Shown piece by piece: positions 1 to 8,000 of a DNA stretch of 9,949 bases. The notes beneath the pieces are model-generated. The model searched no databases. It saw only the letters and a program-made list of their open reading frames with translations, and had not been told where the DNA came from. The DNA is from Phyllobacteriaceae bacterium (lineage in GTDB: Bacteria; Pseudomonadota; Alphaproteobacteria; Rhizobiales; Ancalomicrobiaceae), in NCBI GenBank assembly GCA_012517025.1, contig JAAYVT010000243.1, forward strand, positions 1-9,949, written 5' to 3'. The position numbers and the translations under genes were made by a program. Each line of letters begins with the position of its first letter. Position 1 is the stretch's first letter.

Positions 1-117
1 CGAAATTCGGCTCGACGACGGCGCGCGGCGCGGCGGGCGCACCGGCGGCGGTGGCGGTCGCGCTCATCGGCGGCCCTCCTCTGGCGTTCTCGTCTCGACG
101 GCGATCACTTCTCGCCG

Positions 118-1584
118 GTGCGGGTGTCGATCTCGGCCTCGCTCGCCGAGATCCAGGCGGGCCTGTCGGCCTCCGCCGACGAAGTCGCCTGGGTGCAGAC
201 GAGCTATCTCGTCGCCGAAGTGGTGATGATCCCGCTCTCCGGGTTCCTCTCCCGCGTGCTGTCGACCCGGATCATGTTCGCGGTGTCGGCGGCCGGCTTC
301 ACGGCGATGAGCCTCGCCTGCGCCATGTCGTCCTCGATCGAGGAGATGATCGTCTGGCGGGCGCTGCAGGGCTTCATCGGCGGCGGCATGATCCCGACCG
401 TCTTCGCCTCTGCCTACACCATCTTCCCGCGTTCGAAGCAGCCGATCATCGCTCCGATCATCGGCCTCGTCGCGACGCTCGCCCCGACCATCGGCCCGAC
501 CCTCGGCGGCTGGCTGACCGAGCTGTTCTCCTGGCACTGGCTGTTCCTGGTCAACGTCGTGCCCGGCGTCCTCGTCACCGCCGCCACCTGGATCCTGGTC
601 GATTTCGACGAGCCGGACTTCTCGCTGTTCGAGAACTTCGATTGGGCCGGTCTCTTCGGCATGGCGATGTTCCTCGGCGCGCTCGAATATTTCCTCGAGG
701 AGGGTCCGTCGAAGGGCTGGTTCGACGACGAGTTGATCGTCGTCACCGCCCTGGTTTCGCTCGCCGGAGGCATCTTGTTCTTCTGGCGCGCCTTCACCGC
801 GCGCCAGCCGATCGTCGATCTCGGCGCCTTCCGCAACCGCAACTTCTGGACCGGATCGCTGTTCTCCTTCGTGATGGGCATCGGCCTCTACGGGTTGACC
901 TATCTCTATCCGGTCTATCTCGCCCGCGTCCGCGGCTACTCGGCGCTGCAGATCGGCGAGACCATGGCGGTGACCGGCGTCTGCATGTTCGTCGCCGCCC
1001 CGATCGTCGGCCGCCTGGTCACCAAGGTCGATCCGCGCCTGATGATCGCCGCCGGCTTCACCGGCTTCGCGCTGGGGACGTATCAGGTCTCCTTCGTCAC
1101 CAAGGACTGGGATTTCTGGGAACTCCTGGTGCCGCAGATCCTGCGTGGCTTCTCGCTGATGACCTGCATGGTGCCGATCAACAATCTGGCGCTCGGCACC
1201 CTGCCGCCGGAGCGCATCAAGAACGCCTCCGGTCTCTTCAACCTCACCCGCAACCTCGGCGGCGCCGTCGGTCTCGCCCTCATCAACACCGTGATGAACG
1301 ACCGCATGGACCTGCATCTCGCCCGCCTGCACGAGCGCGTCGCCTGGGGCAACGTCAAGGCCGAGGAGATGCTCGCCTCGCTGACCGGCGCCATGGCGAG
1401 CCGGGGCTCCGACGCGAGCCTCGCCGCGGTCTCCAAACTCGCCGGCATCGTGCGGCGCGAAGCCCAGGTGTGGGCGATCGGCGACGTCTTCCTGGCGTTG
1501 ACCGGCCTCTTCCTGATGCTGGTGGTGATGGTGCCGCTGATGCGCCGCCCCAGCGCTCGACCCGGTCCCGCCGGCGGCCACTGA
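118..1584 (+). CDS. DHA2/EmrB-family MFS multidrug efflux transporter, 5' end uncertain
   Basis: Inner-membrane proton-coupled drug antiporter of the 14-TM DHA2 (EmrB/QacA) family. Numbered from GTG 118 (488 aa), the visible landmarks are a helix after DEVAWVQTSYLVAE (residues 21-34), a degenerate motif A (SGFLSRVLSTR, 41-51), motif B (RALQGFIGGG, 81-90) and the antiporter motif C (APTIGPTLGGWL, 122-133). Later come NASGLFNLTRNLGGAVG and hydrophobic segments to the C-terminus. EmrB-type proteins are usually about 510 aa. Here TM1, which should precede SLAEIQAGLSAS, is missing. GTG 118 has no Shine-Dalgarno sequence, so it is only the first start in this frame. TM1-like residues (APAAVAVALIGG) lie upstream at 39-74 in another frame that is open to the window edge. 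The gene is therefore either frameshifted in TM1 or carries a sequence error. An EmrA-like adaptor gene often lies upstream, outside this window. The substrate cannot be told. Family assignment is confident; the start is not. Confidence 0.85.
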   Translation: MRVSISASLAEIQAGLSASADEVAWVQTSYLVAEVVMIPLSGFLSRVLSTRIMFAVSAAGFTAMSLACAMSSSIEEMIVWRALQGFIGGGMIPTVFASAYTIFPRSKQPIIAPIIGLVATLAPTIGPTLGGWLTELFSWHWLFLVNVVPGVLVTAATWILVDFDEPDFSLFENFDWAGLFGMAMFLGALEYFLEEGPSKGWFDDELIVVTALVSLAGGILFFWRAFTARQPIVDLGAFRNRNFWTGSLFSFVMGIGLYGLTYLYPVYLARVRGYSALQIGETMAVTGVCMFVAAPIVGRLVTKVDPRLMIAAGFTGFALGTYQVSFVTKDWDFWELLVPQILRGFSLMTCMVPINNLALGTLPPERIKNASGLFNLTRNLGGAVGLALINTVMNDRMDLHLARLHERVAWGNVKAEEMLASLTGAMASRGSDASLAAVSKLAGIVRREAQVWAIGDVFLALTGLFLMLVVMVPLMRRPSARPGPAGGH

Positions 1585-1622
1585 CCGACCGGGTCTCCCG
1601 GCCCCGCCGACGGACGACGCGG

Positions 1623-1660
1623 CGGAGGCGATCGGCAGGTTCCTCCGCCGATCGCCTCCG
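1623..1660 (+). terminator. Rho-independent-type terminator after the MFS gene
   Basis: A perfect 14-bp inverted repeat, CGGAGGCGATCGGC (1623-1636) and GCCGATCGCCTCCG (1647-1660), surrounds a 10-nt loop. It lies 39 nt past the MFS stop codon. The sequence after the stem is T-rich but interrupted (TTGACGTTGTTTCT), not a clean T tract, so termination may be partial. The position between two plus-strand transcription units supports the call. A repetitive intergenic palindrome is the main alternative. Confidence 0.6.
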
Positions 1661-1674
1661 TTGACGTTGTTTCT

Positions 1675-1700
1675 CGAATATTTCCAATGAAATCAATTCG
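1675..1700. promoter_or_regulatory. AT-rich imperfect palindrome upstream of macA (candidate operator or UP-like element)
   Basis: CGAATATTTC (1675-1684), a CAAT loop, GAAAT (1689-1693), CA, then ATTCG (1696-1700) form a near-perfect dyad with ten paired positions and a 2-nt bulge. It is one of the few AT-rich stretches in this window and lies 15 nt upstream of the TTGACA box at 1716. This suits a repressor or activator site, or an UP-like element for the macAB promoter. No regulator gene is in the window, so the binding protein is unknown. Confidence 0.35.
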
Positions 1701-1709
1701 TTGGTGGGT

Positions 1710-1728
1710 GTCGCGTTGACATCGCGAC
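1710..1728. promoter_or_regulatory. 19-nt palindrome overlapping the macAB -35 box (candidate operator)
   Basis: GTCGCG (1710-1715), a 7-nt spacer and CGCGAC (1723-1728) are exact inverted half-sites. The spacer contains TTGACA, a perfect sigma-70 -35 hexamer (1716-1721; its final A is spacer base 6). A repressor bound here would cover the -35 box. This layout is typical of efflux operons controlled by TetR- or MarR-type repressors, but the half-sites are only 6 bp of GC-rich sequence and could be chance. Confidence 0.35.
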
Positions 1729-1743
1729 GAACCGCCCTTACGC
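1716..1743 (+). promoter_or_regulatory. Candidate sigma-70-type promoter of macAB
   Basis: TTGACA (1716-1721) matches the -35 consensus exactly. After a 16-nt spacer, TTACGC (1738-1743) is a weak -10 candidate. Transcription would start near 1750, leaving a leader of about 60 nt before the macA ATG. The -35 box is the strong part and the -10 is poor, as would be expected of a promoter that needs an activator. No other convincing promoter is seen in the gap after the MFS terminator. Confidence 0.4.
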
Positions 1744-1812
1744 CTCTTCGGCGATGTTCGGGGGCGTTCTCGCCGCCCGTGTGCCGGGGCGCGAGGCCCG
1801 ACGAGGACCACC

Positions 1813-3033
1813 ATGAAGATTTCCGCTCGTCCGCTCCTGATCGCCGCCGCCCTCGCGGGGATCGCGGTTGCGGCGTGGTGGAGCGGGCTCGGTCGCAAGG
1901 AGAACCCGCTCGCCGATCTGCTGATCGCCGAGGCCAAGACCGGCGACGTGATCGAGACGGTGGAGGCGACCGGCACCCTGCGTCCGGTCCGCCTGGTGGC
2001 GGTCGGCGCCCAGGTCTCCGGCCGCATCACCGCGATGCGGGTGAAGGTCGGCGACCCGGTGAAGGCCGGCGATCTCGTCGCCACCATCGACGATCTGACC
2101 CAGCAGAACACGTCGAAGAGCGCCGAGGCGGCTCTCGTCGACCTGCAGGCGCAGAAGCGCGGCAAGGAGGCGAGCCTCGCCTACGCCGAGGCGGCGCTCG
2201 CCCGCGAGCAGGCGACCTTCGCCCGCTCGGCGTCCTCGAAGGACGCCCTCGAGAGCGCCCGCTCGACCGTCGCCACCACCCGCGCCGCGATCGACTCGCT
2301 CGCCGCTCAGATCACCGAGGCCGAGGTCAAGGTCGACACCGCCCGCGTCGATCTCGGCTACACCCGCATCACCGCGCCGTCCGACGGCACCGTGTTGTTG
2401 GTGGTCGCCCAGGAAGGCCAGACCGTCAACGCCGCCCAGTCGGCGCCGACCATCGTGGTGCTCGGTCGCATCGACCGCATGACGGTGCGCACCGAGATCT
2501 CCGAGGCCGACGTGCCGCGCGTCGCGGTCGGGCAGAAGACCTCCTTCACCATCCTCGGCGCCCCCGACCGGCTGTTCGAGGCGTCGCTCGAACGCATCGA
2601 TCCCGCCCCCGACACCATCCGCTCCGACAGCGCCGTCACCGGCACCAGCTCGACCACCTCGTCGTCGTCGTCCTCGTCGTCGTCGGCTTCCTCCACGGCG
2701 GTCTACTATTACGGCTGGTTCGACGTGCCGAACCCCGACGGCCTGCTCAAGACCTACATGACGGCGCAGGTGAAGATCGTCACCGGCGAGGCGCGCGGCG
2801 TCGTCACCATCCCCAAGGCGGCGCTGTCGCCGGCCGGCCCCAAGGGCGAGCGCGGCGTCGAGGTGGTCGGCGCCGACGGCAAGACCACCACCCGCGCGGT
2901 GACGATCGGACGCGACGACAAGACCACGGTGGAGATCCGCTCCGGCCTCTCCGCCGGCGAACGCGTCGTCACCGGGCGCCGCTCGACCGAGACCAAGACC
3001 TCGTCGATGCCGCCGCCGCCGGGGGGCTTGTGA
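1813..3033 (+). CDS. macA: MacA-like periplasmic adaptor of a MacAB-type ABC exporter
   Basis: Membrane-fusion (HlyD-family) protein that links the inner-membrane MacB to an outer-membrane channel and stimulates MacB ATPase activity. Residues 7-24 form one N-terminal hydrophobic anchor with no lipobox. The first lipoyl half-domain is at about 62-96 (GAQVSGRITAMRVKVGDPVKAG). A coiled-coil hairpin spans about 100-182, and the second lipoyl half follows at about 185-215 (YTRITAPSDGTV, then QEGQTVNAAQSAPTIV). Beta-barrel and membrane-proximal domains run to the end (YGWFDVPNPDGLLKTYMTAQV is typical of MacA). The 406-aa length is somewhat longer than the usual 370-400. The extra sequence includes a run of nine serines (283-291) just before the VYYYGWFDVPNP strand. 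ATG 1813 is supported by GAGGA at 1803-1807, 5 nt upstream. It is translationally coupled to macB, with 1 nt between the genes. Macrolides are the classic substrate class, but peptides, lipids or siderophores are also exported by MacAB relatives. Confidence 0.93.
   Translation: MKISARPLLIAAALAGIAVAAWWSGLGRKENPLADLLIAEAKTGDVIETVEATGTLRPVRLVAVGAQVSGRITAMRVKVGDPVKAGDLVATIDDLTQQNTSKSAEAALVDLQAQKRGKEASLAYAEAALAREQATFARSASSKDALESARSTVATTRAAIDSLAAQITEAEVKVDTARVDLGYTRITAPSDGTVLLVVAQEGQTVNAAQSAPTIVVLGRIDRMTVRTEISEADVPRVAVGQKTSFTILGAPDRLFEASLERIDPAPDTIRSDSAVTGTSSTTSSSSSSSSSASSTAVYYYGWFDVPNPDGLLKTYMTAQVKIVTGEARGVVTIPKAALSPAGPKGERGVEVVGADGKTTTRAVTIGRDDKTTVEIRSGLSAGERVVTGRRSTETKTSSMPPPPGGL
2659..2685 (+). 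repeat. TCG trinucleotide microsatellite coding polyserine in macA
   Basis: Nine consecutive serine codons: four TCG, one TCC, then four TCG (residues 283-291). They lie inside a wider Ser/Thr-rich loop from about 278 to 295. Slippage in whole repeat units would change loop length without breaking the frame. It sits between the SLERIDPAP and VYYYGWFDVPNP segments, where MacA proteins have a surface loop. Confidence 0.85.
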
Positions 3034-3034
3034 G

Positions 3035-5014
3035 ATGAGCGAGGCGGTCGCGGCCGTCGAGGCGGATCCGCCGCTGGTGTCGCTGCGCGGCATTCGGCGC
3101 GAGTTTCCGGCCGGCGAGGGCACCGTGGCGGTGCTGCGCGACGTCGATCTCGACATCCGCGCCGGCGAGTTCGTGGCGATCATGGGGGCATCCGGGTCGG
3201 GCAAGTCGACCCTGATGAACATCCTCGGCTGCCTCGACCGCGCCACCGCCGGCGGCTACCGCTTCGCCGGTCGCCCGACCGCCGATCTCGATCCCGACGA
3301 TCTCGCCGAACTGCGGCGCGAGCATTTCGGCTTCGTCTTCCAGCGCTACCACCTGCTCTCCGAGCTTTCCGCCCTCGGCAACGTCGAGATCCCGGCGATC
3401 TACGCCGGCGTGTCGGCCGCCGCCCGGCGCGAGCGCGCCGCCGCCCTGCTCGGCCGGCTCGGCATGGCCGATCGCCTCGGCCATCGTCCCGGCCAGCTCT
3501 CCGGCGGCCAGCAACAACGCGTCTCGATCGCCCGCGCCTTGATGAACGGCGCCGAGGTGGTGCTCGCCGACGAACCGACCGGCGCCCTCGACAGCCGCTC
3601 CGGTGCCGAGGTGATGCGCATCCTCGAAGAATTGAACGCGGAAGGGCGAACCGTCGTCGTCGTCACCCACGACGCCGCGATCGCCGCTCACGCCCGCCGG
3701 ATCGTCGAGATCGCCGACGGCCGCATCGTCGCCGATCGCCCCGGGGGTGCGGCGCCGGCGCCGTCCCGGCCGGCCGCCGCGTCGGAGGGGAGGGGGCCGT
3801 CGTCGTGGCGCGGTCTCGTCGACCGCTTCTCCGAATCCTTCCGCATGGCGGTGCTCGCCATGCTCGCCCATCGCCTGCGCACGTTCCTGACCATGCTCGG
3901 CATCATCATCGGCATCGCCTCGGTGGTGGCGATGGTGGCGCTCGGCGAGGGTTCGCGCCGCAAGGTGCTCTCCAACATCTCGAGCCTCGGCACCAACACG
4001 TTGGAGATCTTCCCCGGCAAGGATTTCGGCGACATGCGCTCGGGCCGGGTGAAGACGCTGGTGCTCGCCGACGCCCGGGCGCTCGCCAAGGAGAGCTGGG
4101 CGGCCGGCGTCACCCCGACGGTGTCGACGATGGTCAGCCTGCGGCGCGGTTCGATCGAAGCGAGTGCCCAGGTCAACGGCGTCGGCGCCGACTATTTCAC
4201 GGTCAAGGCGGTGGAGCTGCGCGCCGGCCGCTTCTTCGACGCCGACGCCGTGCGGGTCCTGTCGCAGGAGGTGGTGATCGACGAGACCACCGCCAAGACC
4301 CTGTTCGGCGACACCACCGAGAGCCCGATCGGACGGACGCTGCTGGTCGGCAAGGTGCCGTGCACGGTGATCGGCGTCAGCAAGAAGCAGCAGGGCTTCG
4401 GCGCCTCCGGCAATCTCTCGGTGTTCCTCGCCTATTCGACCGTCCAGGTCCGTTTCCTCGGCGACACCTCGCTGCGCTCTGTGCTGCTGCGCGTCTCCGA
4501 CGACGTCGACACCTCGCTCGCCGAGGTCGCGGCGACCCGGCTCCTGACCGAGCGCCACGGCGGCAAGGACTTCTTCGTCCTCAACACCGACGACATCCGC
4601 CAGACCATCACCGCGACGACGCAGACGCTGACCCTGCTGATCGCCGCGATCGCGGTGATCTCGCTGGTGGTCGGCGGCATCGGGGTGATGAACATCATGC
4701 TGGTGTCGGTGTCGGAGCGGGTGAAGGAGATCGGCGTGCGCATGGCGGTGGGCGCCCGGCGCTCTGACATCCTGCGTCAGTTCCTGACCGAGGCGGTGTT
4801 GGTCTGCCTGATCGGCGGCAGCCTCGGCATCGCGGTCGCCTTCGCCATCGGCCTCGGCTTCTCGCTCGCCGGCTCGACCTTCAGCTTCGTCTATTCCTCG
4901 ACCTCGATCGGCCTCGCCTTCGGCTGCTCGACCCTGATCGGCATCGTCTTCGGCTGGCTGCCGGCGCACGGCGCCGCCCTGCTCGATCCCGTCGCCGCCC
5001 TGGCGCGGGACTGA
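3035..5014 (+). CDS. macB: MacB-like ABC exporter: fused ATPase and permease
   Basis: Inner-membrane half-transporter that dimerises and uses ATP hydrolysis to drive export with MacA and a TolC-type channel. The N-terminal ATPase domain (about 12-232) has Walker A GASGSGKST (51-59), Q-loop Q103, signature LSGGQQQR (155-162), Walker B VVLADE with catalytic E180, D-loop ALDS (184-187) and switch H212, so it looks fully active. A Pro/Ala-rich linker (about 233-258) leads to TM1 (about 284-303), a periplasmic domain of about 230 residues, and three C-terminal helices (about 534-556, 585-607, 620-642). GIGVMNIMLVSVSERVKEIGVRMAVGAR is the FtsX/MacB motif. The 659-aa length is normal for MacB (about 650). 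The start lies 1 nt after the macA stop, with a GGGGGG ribosome-binding stretch (3021-3026) inside the end of macA, which implies coupled translation. The last residues (LPAHGAALLDPVAALARD) are a diverged form of the usual PARxAARLDPxxAL ending. Confidence 0.96.
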   Translation: MSEAVAAVEADPPLVSLRGIRREFPAGEGTVAVLRDVDLDIRAGEFVAIMGASGSGKSTLMNILGCLDRATAGGYRFAGRPTADLDPDDLAELRREHFGFVFQRYHLLSELSALGNVEIPAIYAGVSAAARRERAAALLGRLGMADRLGHRPGQLSGGQQQRVSIARALMNGAEVVLADEPTGALDSRSGAEVMRILEELNAEGRTVVVVTHDAAIAAHARRIVEIADGRIVADRPGGAAPAPSRPAAASEGRGPSSWRGLVDRFSESFRMAVLAMLAHRLRTFLTMLGIIIGIASVVAMVALGEGSRRKVLSNISSLGTNTLEIFPGKDFGDMRSGRVKTLVLADARALAKESWAAGVTPTVSTMVSLRRGSIEASAQVNGVGADYFTVKAVELRAGRFFDADAVRVLSQEVVIDETTAKTLFGDTTESPIGRTLLVGKVPCTVIGVSKKQQGFGASGNLSVFLAYSTVQVRFLGDTSLRSVLLRVSDDVDTSLAEVAATRLLTERHGGKDFFVLNTDDIRQTITATTQTLTLLIAAIAVISLVVGGIGVMNIMLVSVSERVKEIGVRMAVGARRSDILRQFLTEAVLVCLIGGSLGIAVAFAIGLGFSLAGSTFSFVYSSTSIGLAFGCSTLIGIVFGWLPAHGAALLDPVAALARD

Positions 5015-5036
5015 GCCGAGACGGTTCGGGAAGATC

Positions 5037-8000
5037 TCAGGCGGTCGCCTTCGCCTCGTCGTCGAGGTGGGGGCGCTTGGAGCGGGTCAGCGGATCGAGC
5101 AGCAGATAGACCACCGGCGTCATGTAGAGCGTCAGGAGCTGCGACACCACCAGACCGCCGACCACGGCGAGGCCGAGCGGTTGGCGCAGCTCGGCGCCGG
5201 CGCCGACCCCGAGCGCGATCGGCAGCGTGCCGAGGATCGCGGCGAGCGACGTCATCATGATCGGCCGGAAGCGCAACAGGCAGGCCTCGTGCACCGCCTC
5301 GATCGCCGTGAGCCCGTTCGCCCGCCGCTCCACCGCGAAGTCGACGATCATGATCGCGTTCTTCTTGACGATGCCGATCAGCATGACGATGCCGATCATC
5401 GCGATCACCGACAGGTCGAGCCCGAACAGCCTGAGCGTCAACAGCGCCCCGATGCCCGCCGCCGGCAGGCCGGAGAGGATGGTGAGCGGGTGGACGAAGC
5501 TCTCGTAGAGGATGCCGAGCACGATGTAGATGACGAGCACGGCGGCGAACAGCAGCATTCCCTGGCCGGCGACCGCGTCCTGGAACACCTGCGCCGTGCC
5601 GGAGAAGCCGGTCTGCACCGTCGGCGACAGGCCGACCTCCCGTTCGATCTGCCCGATCGCCGTGACCGCCTCGGAGAGCGCGGTGCCCGGCTGCAGATTG
5701 AACGAGATCGTCACCGCCGGCAGCTGGCCCTTGTGGTTGACCAGCGTCGGCGCCGGCGCCTCGCGGATCGTCGCCACCGCGTCGAGCGGCACGGTGGTGC
5801 CCGACGGCGTGCGCAAGGTGAGGCGACGCAACAGATCGGGGCTTGCGGTGAAGTCCGGGTTCGCCTCCAGGATCACCGAATAGGAGGCGGTGTCGGTGTA
5901 GATGGTCGAGACCACCCGCGACCCGTAGGCCGAATAGAGCCGCGACCGCAGTTGATCGACCGTCAGCCCGAGCCGGGCGGCGCGGTCGCGGTCGATGTCG
6001 ACGATCGCCTGTCGCCCGCGCACCTGGAGATCCGAGGAGACGTCGAGCACACCGGGGATGCGGCGGATCGCCTGCTCGAGCTTCGGGGCGATCTCGCGCA
6101 GCTCGCGGAAGTCGACCGCCTGCACCGTGTACTGCCACTGCGCCCGGCTGAAGGTGGTGCCGATGTTGATGTTCTGGACGTTCTGGAAATAGGAGTTGAT
6201 GCCCGGAACCTGCGCCGTCGCCTTGCGCAGGCGGGCGATCACCTCGTTCGAGGAGGACTTGCGCTCCGGTTTCGCCTTGAGCTGGACGAACATTCGTCCG
6301 GAGCTCTGGTTGGCCGCCGCCGAGCCGGCGCCGACCGTCGACATCACGCTGAGGACGTCCGGATCGGCGGCGACGATCGCCGCCACCTGCTTCTGCAGCT
6401 CCGACATCGCCGGGAAGGAGACGTCGTCGGGCCCCTGCGTGGAGCCGGAGACGAGGCCGGTGTCCTCCTGCGGGAAGAAGCCCTTGGGGATCGAGACGTA
6501 GAGGTGGACGGTCCACCCGACGGTGATCGCCAGCACGATCAGCATCGCCCACTTCGCCTTCAACACCACGTCGAGGCTCGCCGAATAGAACCGGGTCACC
6601 GCCGCGAACACCGCGTCGAAGCCGCGTACGACGATGTTGGGGCGCCCGTGCACCTGCCGTTCGTCGACGATCCGTGCCGCCAGCATCGGCGTCAGCGTCA
6701 GCGACACGAGGCCGGAGAGCAGGATCGCCAGGGTGATCGTCACGCCGAACTCGAAGAACATCCGCCCGACCACCCCGCCCATGAACAGCACCGGGATGAA
6801 CACCGCGACCAGACTGATCGTCATCGACACGATGGTGAAGCCGACCTCGGCCGCGCCGAGGAAGGCGGCGCGCATCGGCGGTTCGCCCATCTCGACGTGA
6901 CGGACGATGTTCTCGAGCATCACGATGGCGTCGTCGACGACGAACCCCACCGCCAGGGTCAGGGCGAGCAGCGAGATGTTGTCGAGGCTGAAGCCGAACA
7001 GATACATGCCGCCGAAGGTGCCGATCAGCGACACCGGCAACGCCAGCGTCGGGATGACCGTCGCCCGCGCCGACTTCAGGAACAGGTAGATGACGCCGAT
7101 CACCAGCGCCATGGCGATGGCGAGCGTCAACTCGACGTCGTCGATGGCGGCGCGGATCGACTGCGACCGGTCCTGCATCACCTGCAGGTCGATCGCCGGC
7201 GGCATGTCGGCGGTGATCGTCGGCAACAGCGTCCGGATGCGATCCACCACCTCGACGGTGTTGGCGTCGGGTTGGCGCTGGATCGCCAGCATGATCGCGC
7301 GGGTGCCGTCGAGCCAGGCGGCGACCTTGTCGTTTTCGACGCTGTCGCGCGCCTGTGCGACGTCGCGCAGGCGAACCGGCGCACCGTTCTGCCAGGAGAC
7401 GATCAGCGGCATGTAGCCGGCCGCCCGCTCGATCGGCCCGGTGGCGGCGAGCGTCACGGTGCGGTCCGGGCCGTCGAGCCCGCCGACCGGCGAATTGGTG
7501 TTGGCGGCGGCGACCGCGGTCTTCAGATCGTCGACGGTGAGCCCGCGCGAGGCGAGAGCGTCGAGGTTCGCCTCGATCCTGACCGCGTATTTCTGCGCGC
7601 CGTAGACGTTGACCTGAGCGACGCCGGGCAGCGTCGACAGGCGTTGGGCGATGTCGGTCTCGGCGAAGTCGTCGACGTCGGAGAGCTTCAGCACGTCCGA
7701 CTTCAGCGCCAGGAACAGGATCGGCTGATCGGCCGGATTGACCTTGCGGAAGCTCGGTGGGTCGGTCATCTCCGGCGGCAGCTGGCGCTGCGCCGTGCCG
7801 ATCGCCGCCTGCACGTCGAGGGCGGCGCCGTCGATGTCGCGGGCGAGGTCGAACTGCAGCGTCACGTTGGTCGAGCCGTTGACCGACACCGACGACATCG
7901 CGGCGAGACCGGCGATGCCGGAGAACTGGCGCTCCAGCACCGCGGCGACCGAGCTCGCCATCGTCTCCGGACTGGCGCCCGGCAGTTTCGCGGTGACCGA

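Noticed and set aside
64..1581. A 505-codon minus-strand frame opposite the MFS gene
   Set aside because: Composition is Glu/Arg/Asp/His-rich without recognisable motifs, and it is antisense to a conserved transporter. It is a codon-bias shadow.
1661..1689. TTGACG at 1661-1666 as a -35 box of a second promoter
   Set aside because: No acceptable -10 lies 15-19 nt downstream, and the hexamer sits immediately after the terminator stem, where a T-rich tail is expected.
2969..4969. A 666-codon minus-strand frame opposite macB
   Set aside because: Low-complexity antisense shadow of macB, with no start-site support and no domain.
5016..5029. Hairpin CCGA-N6-TCGG between macB and the RND permease as a bidirectional terminator
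   Set aside because: A 4-bp stem with no T tract on either side is too weak.
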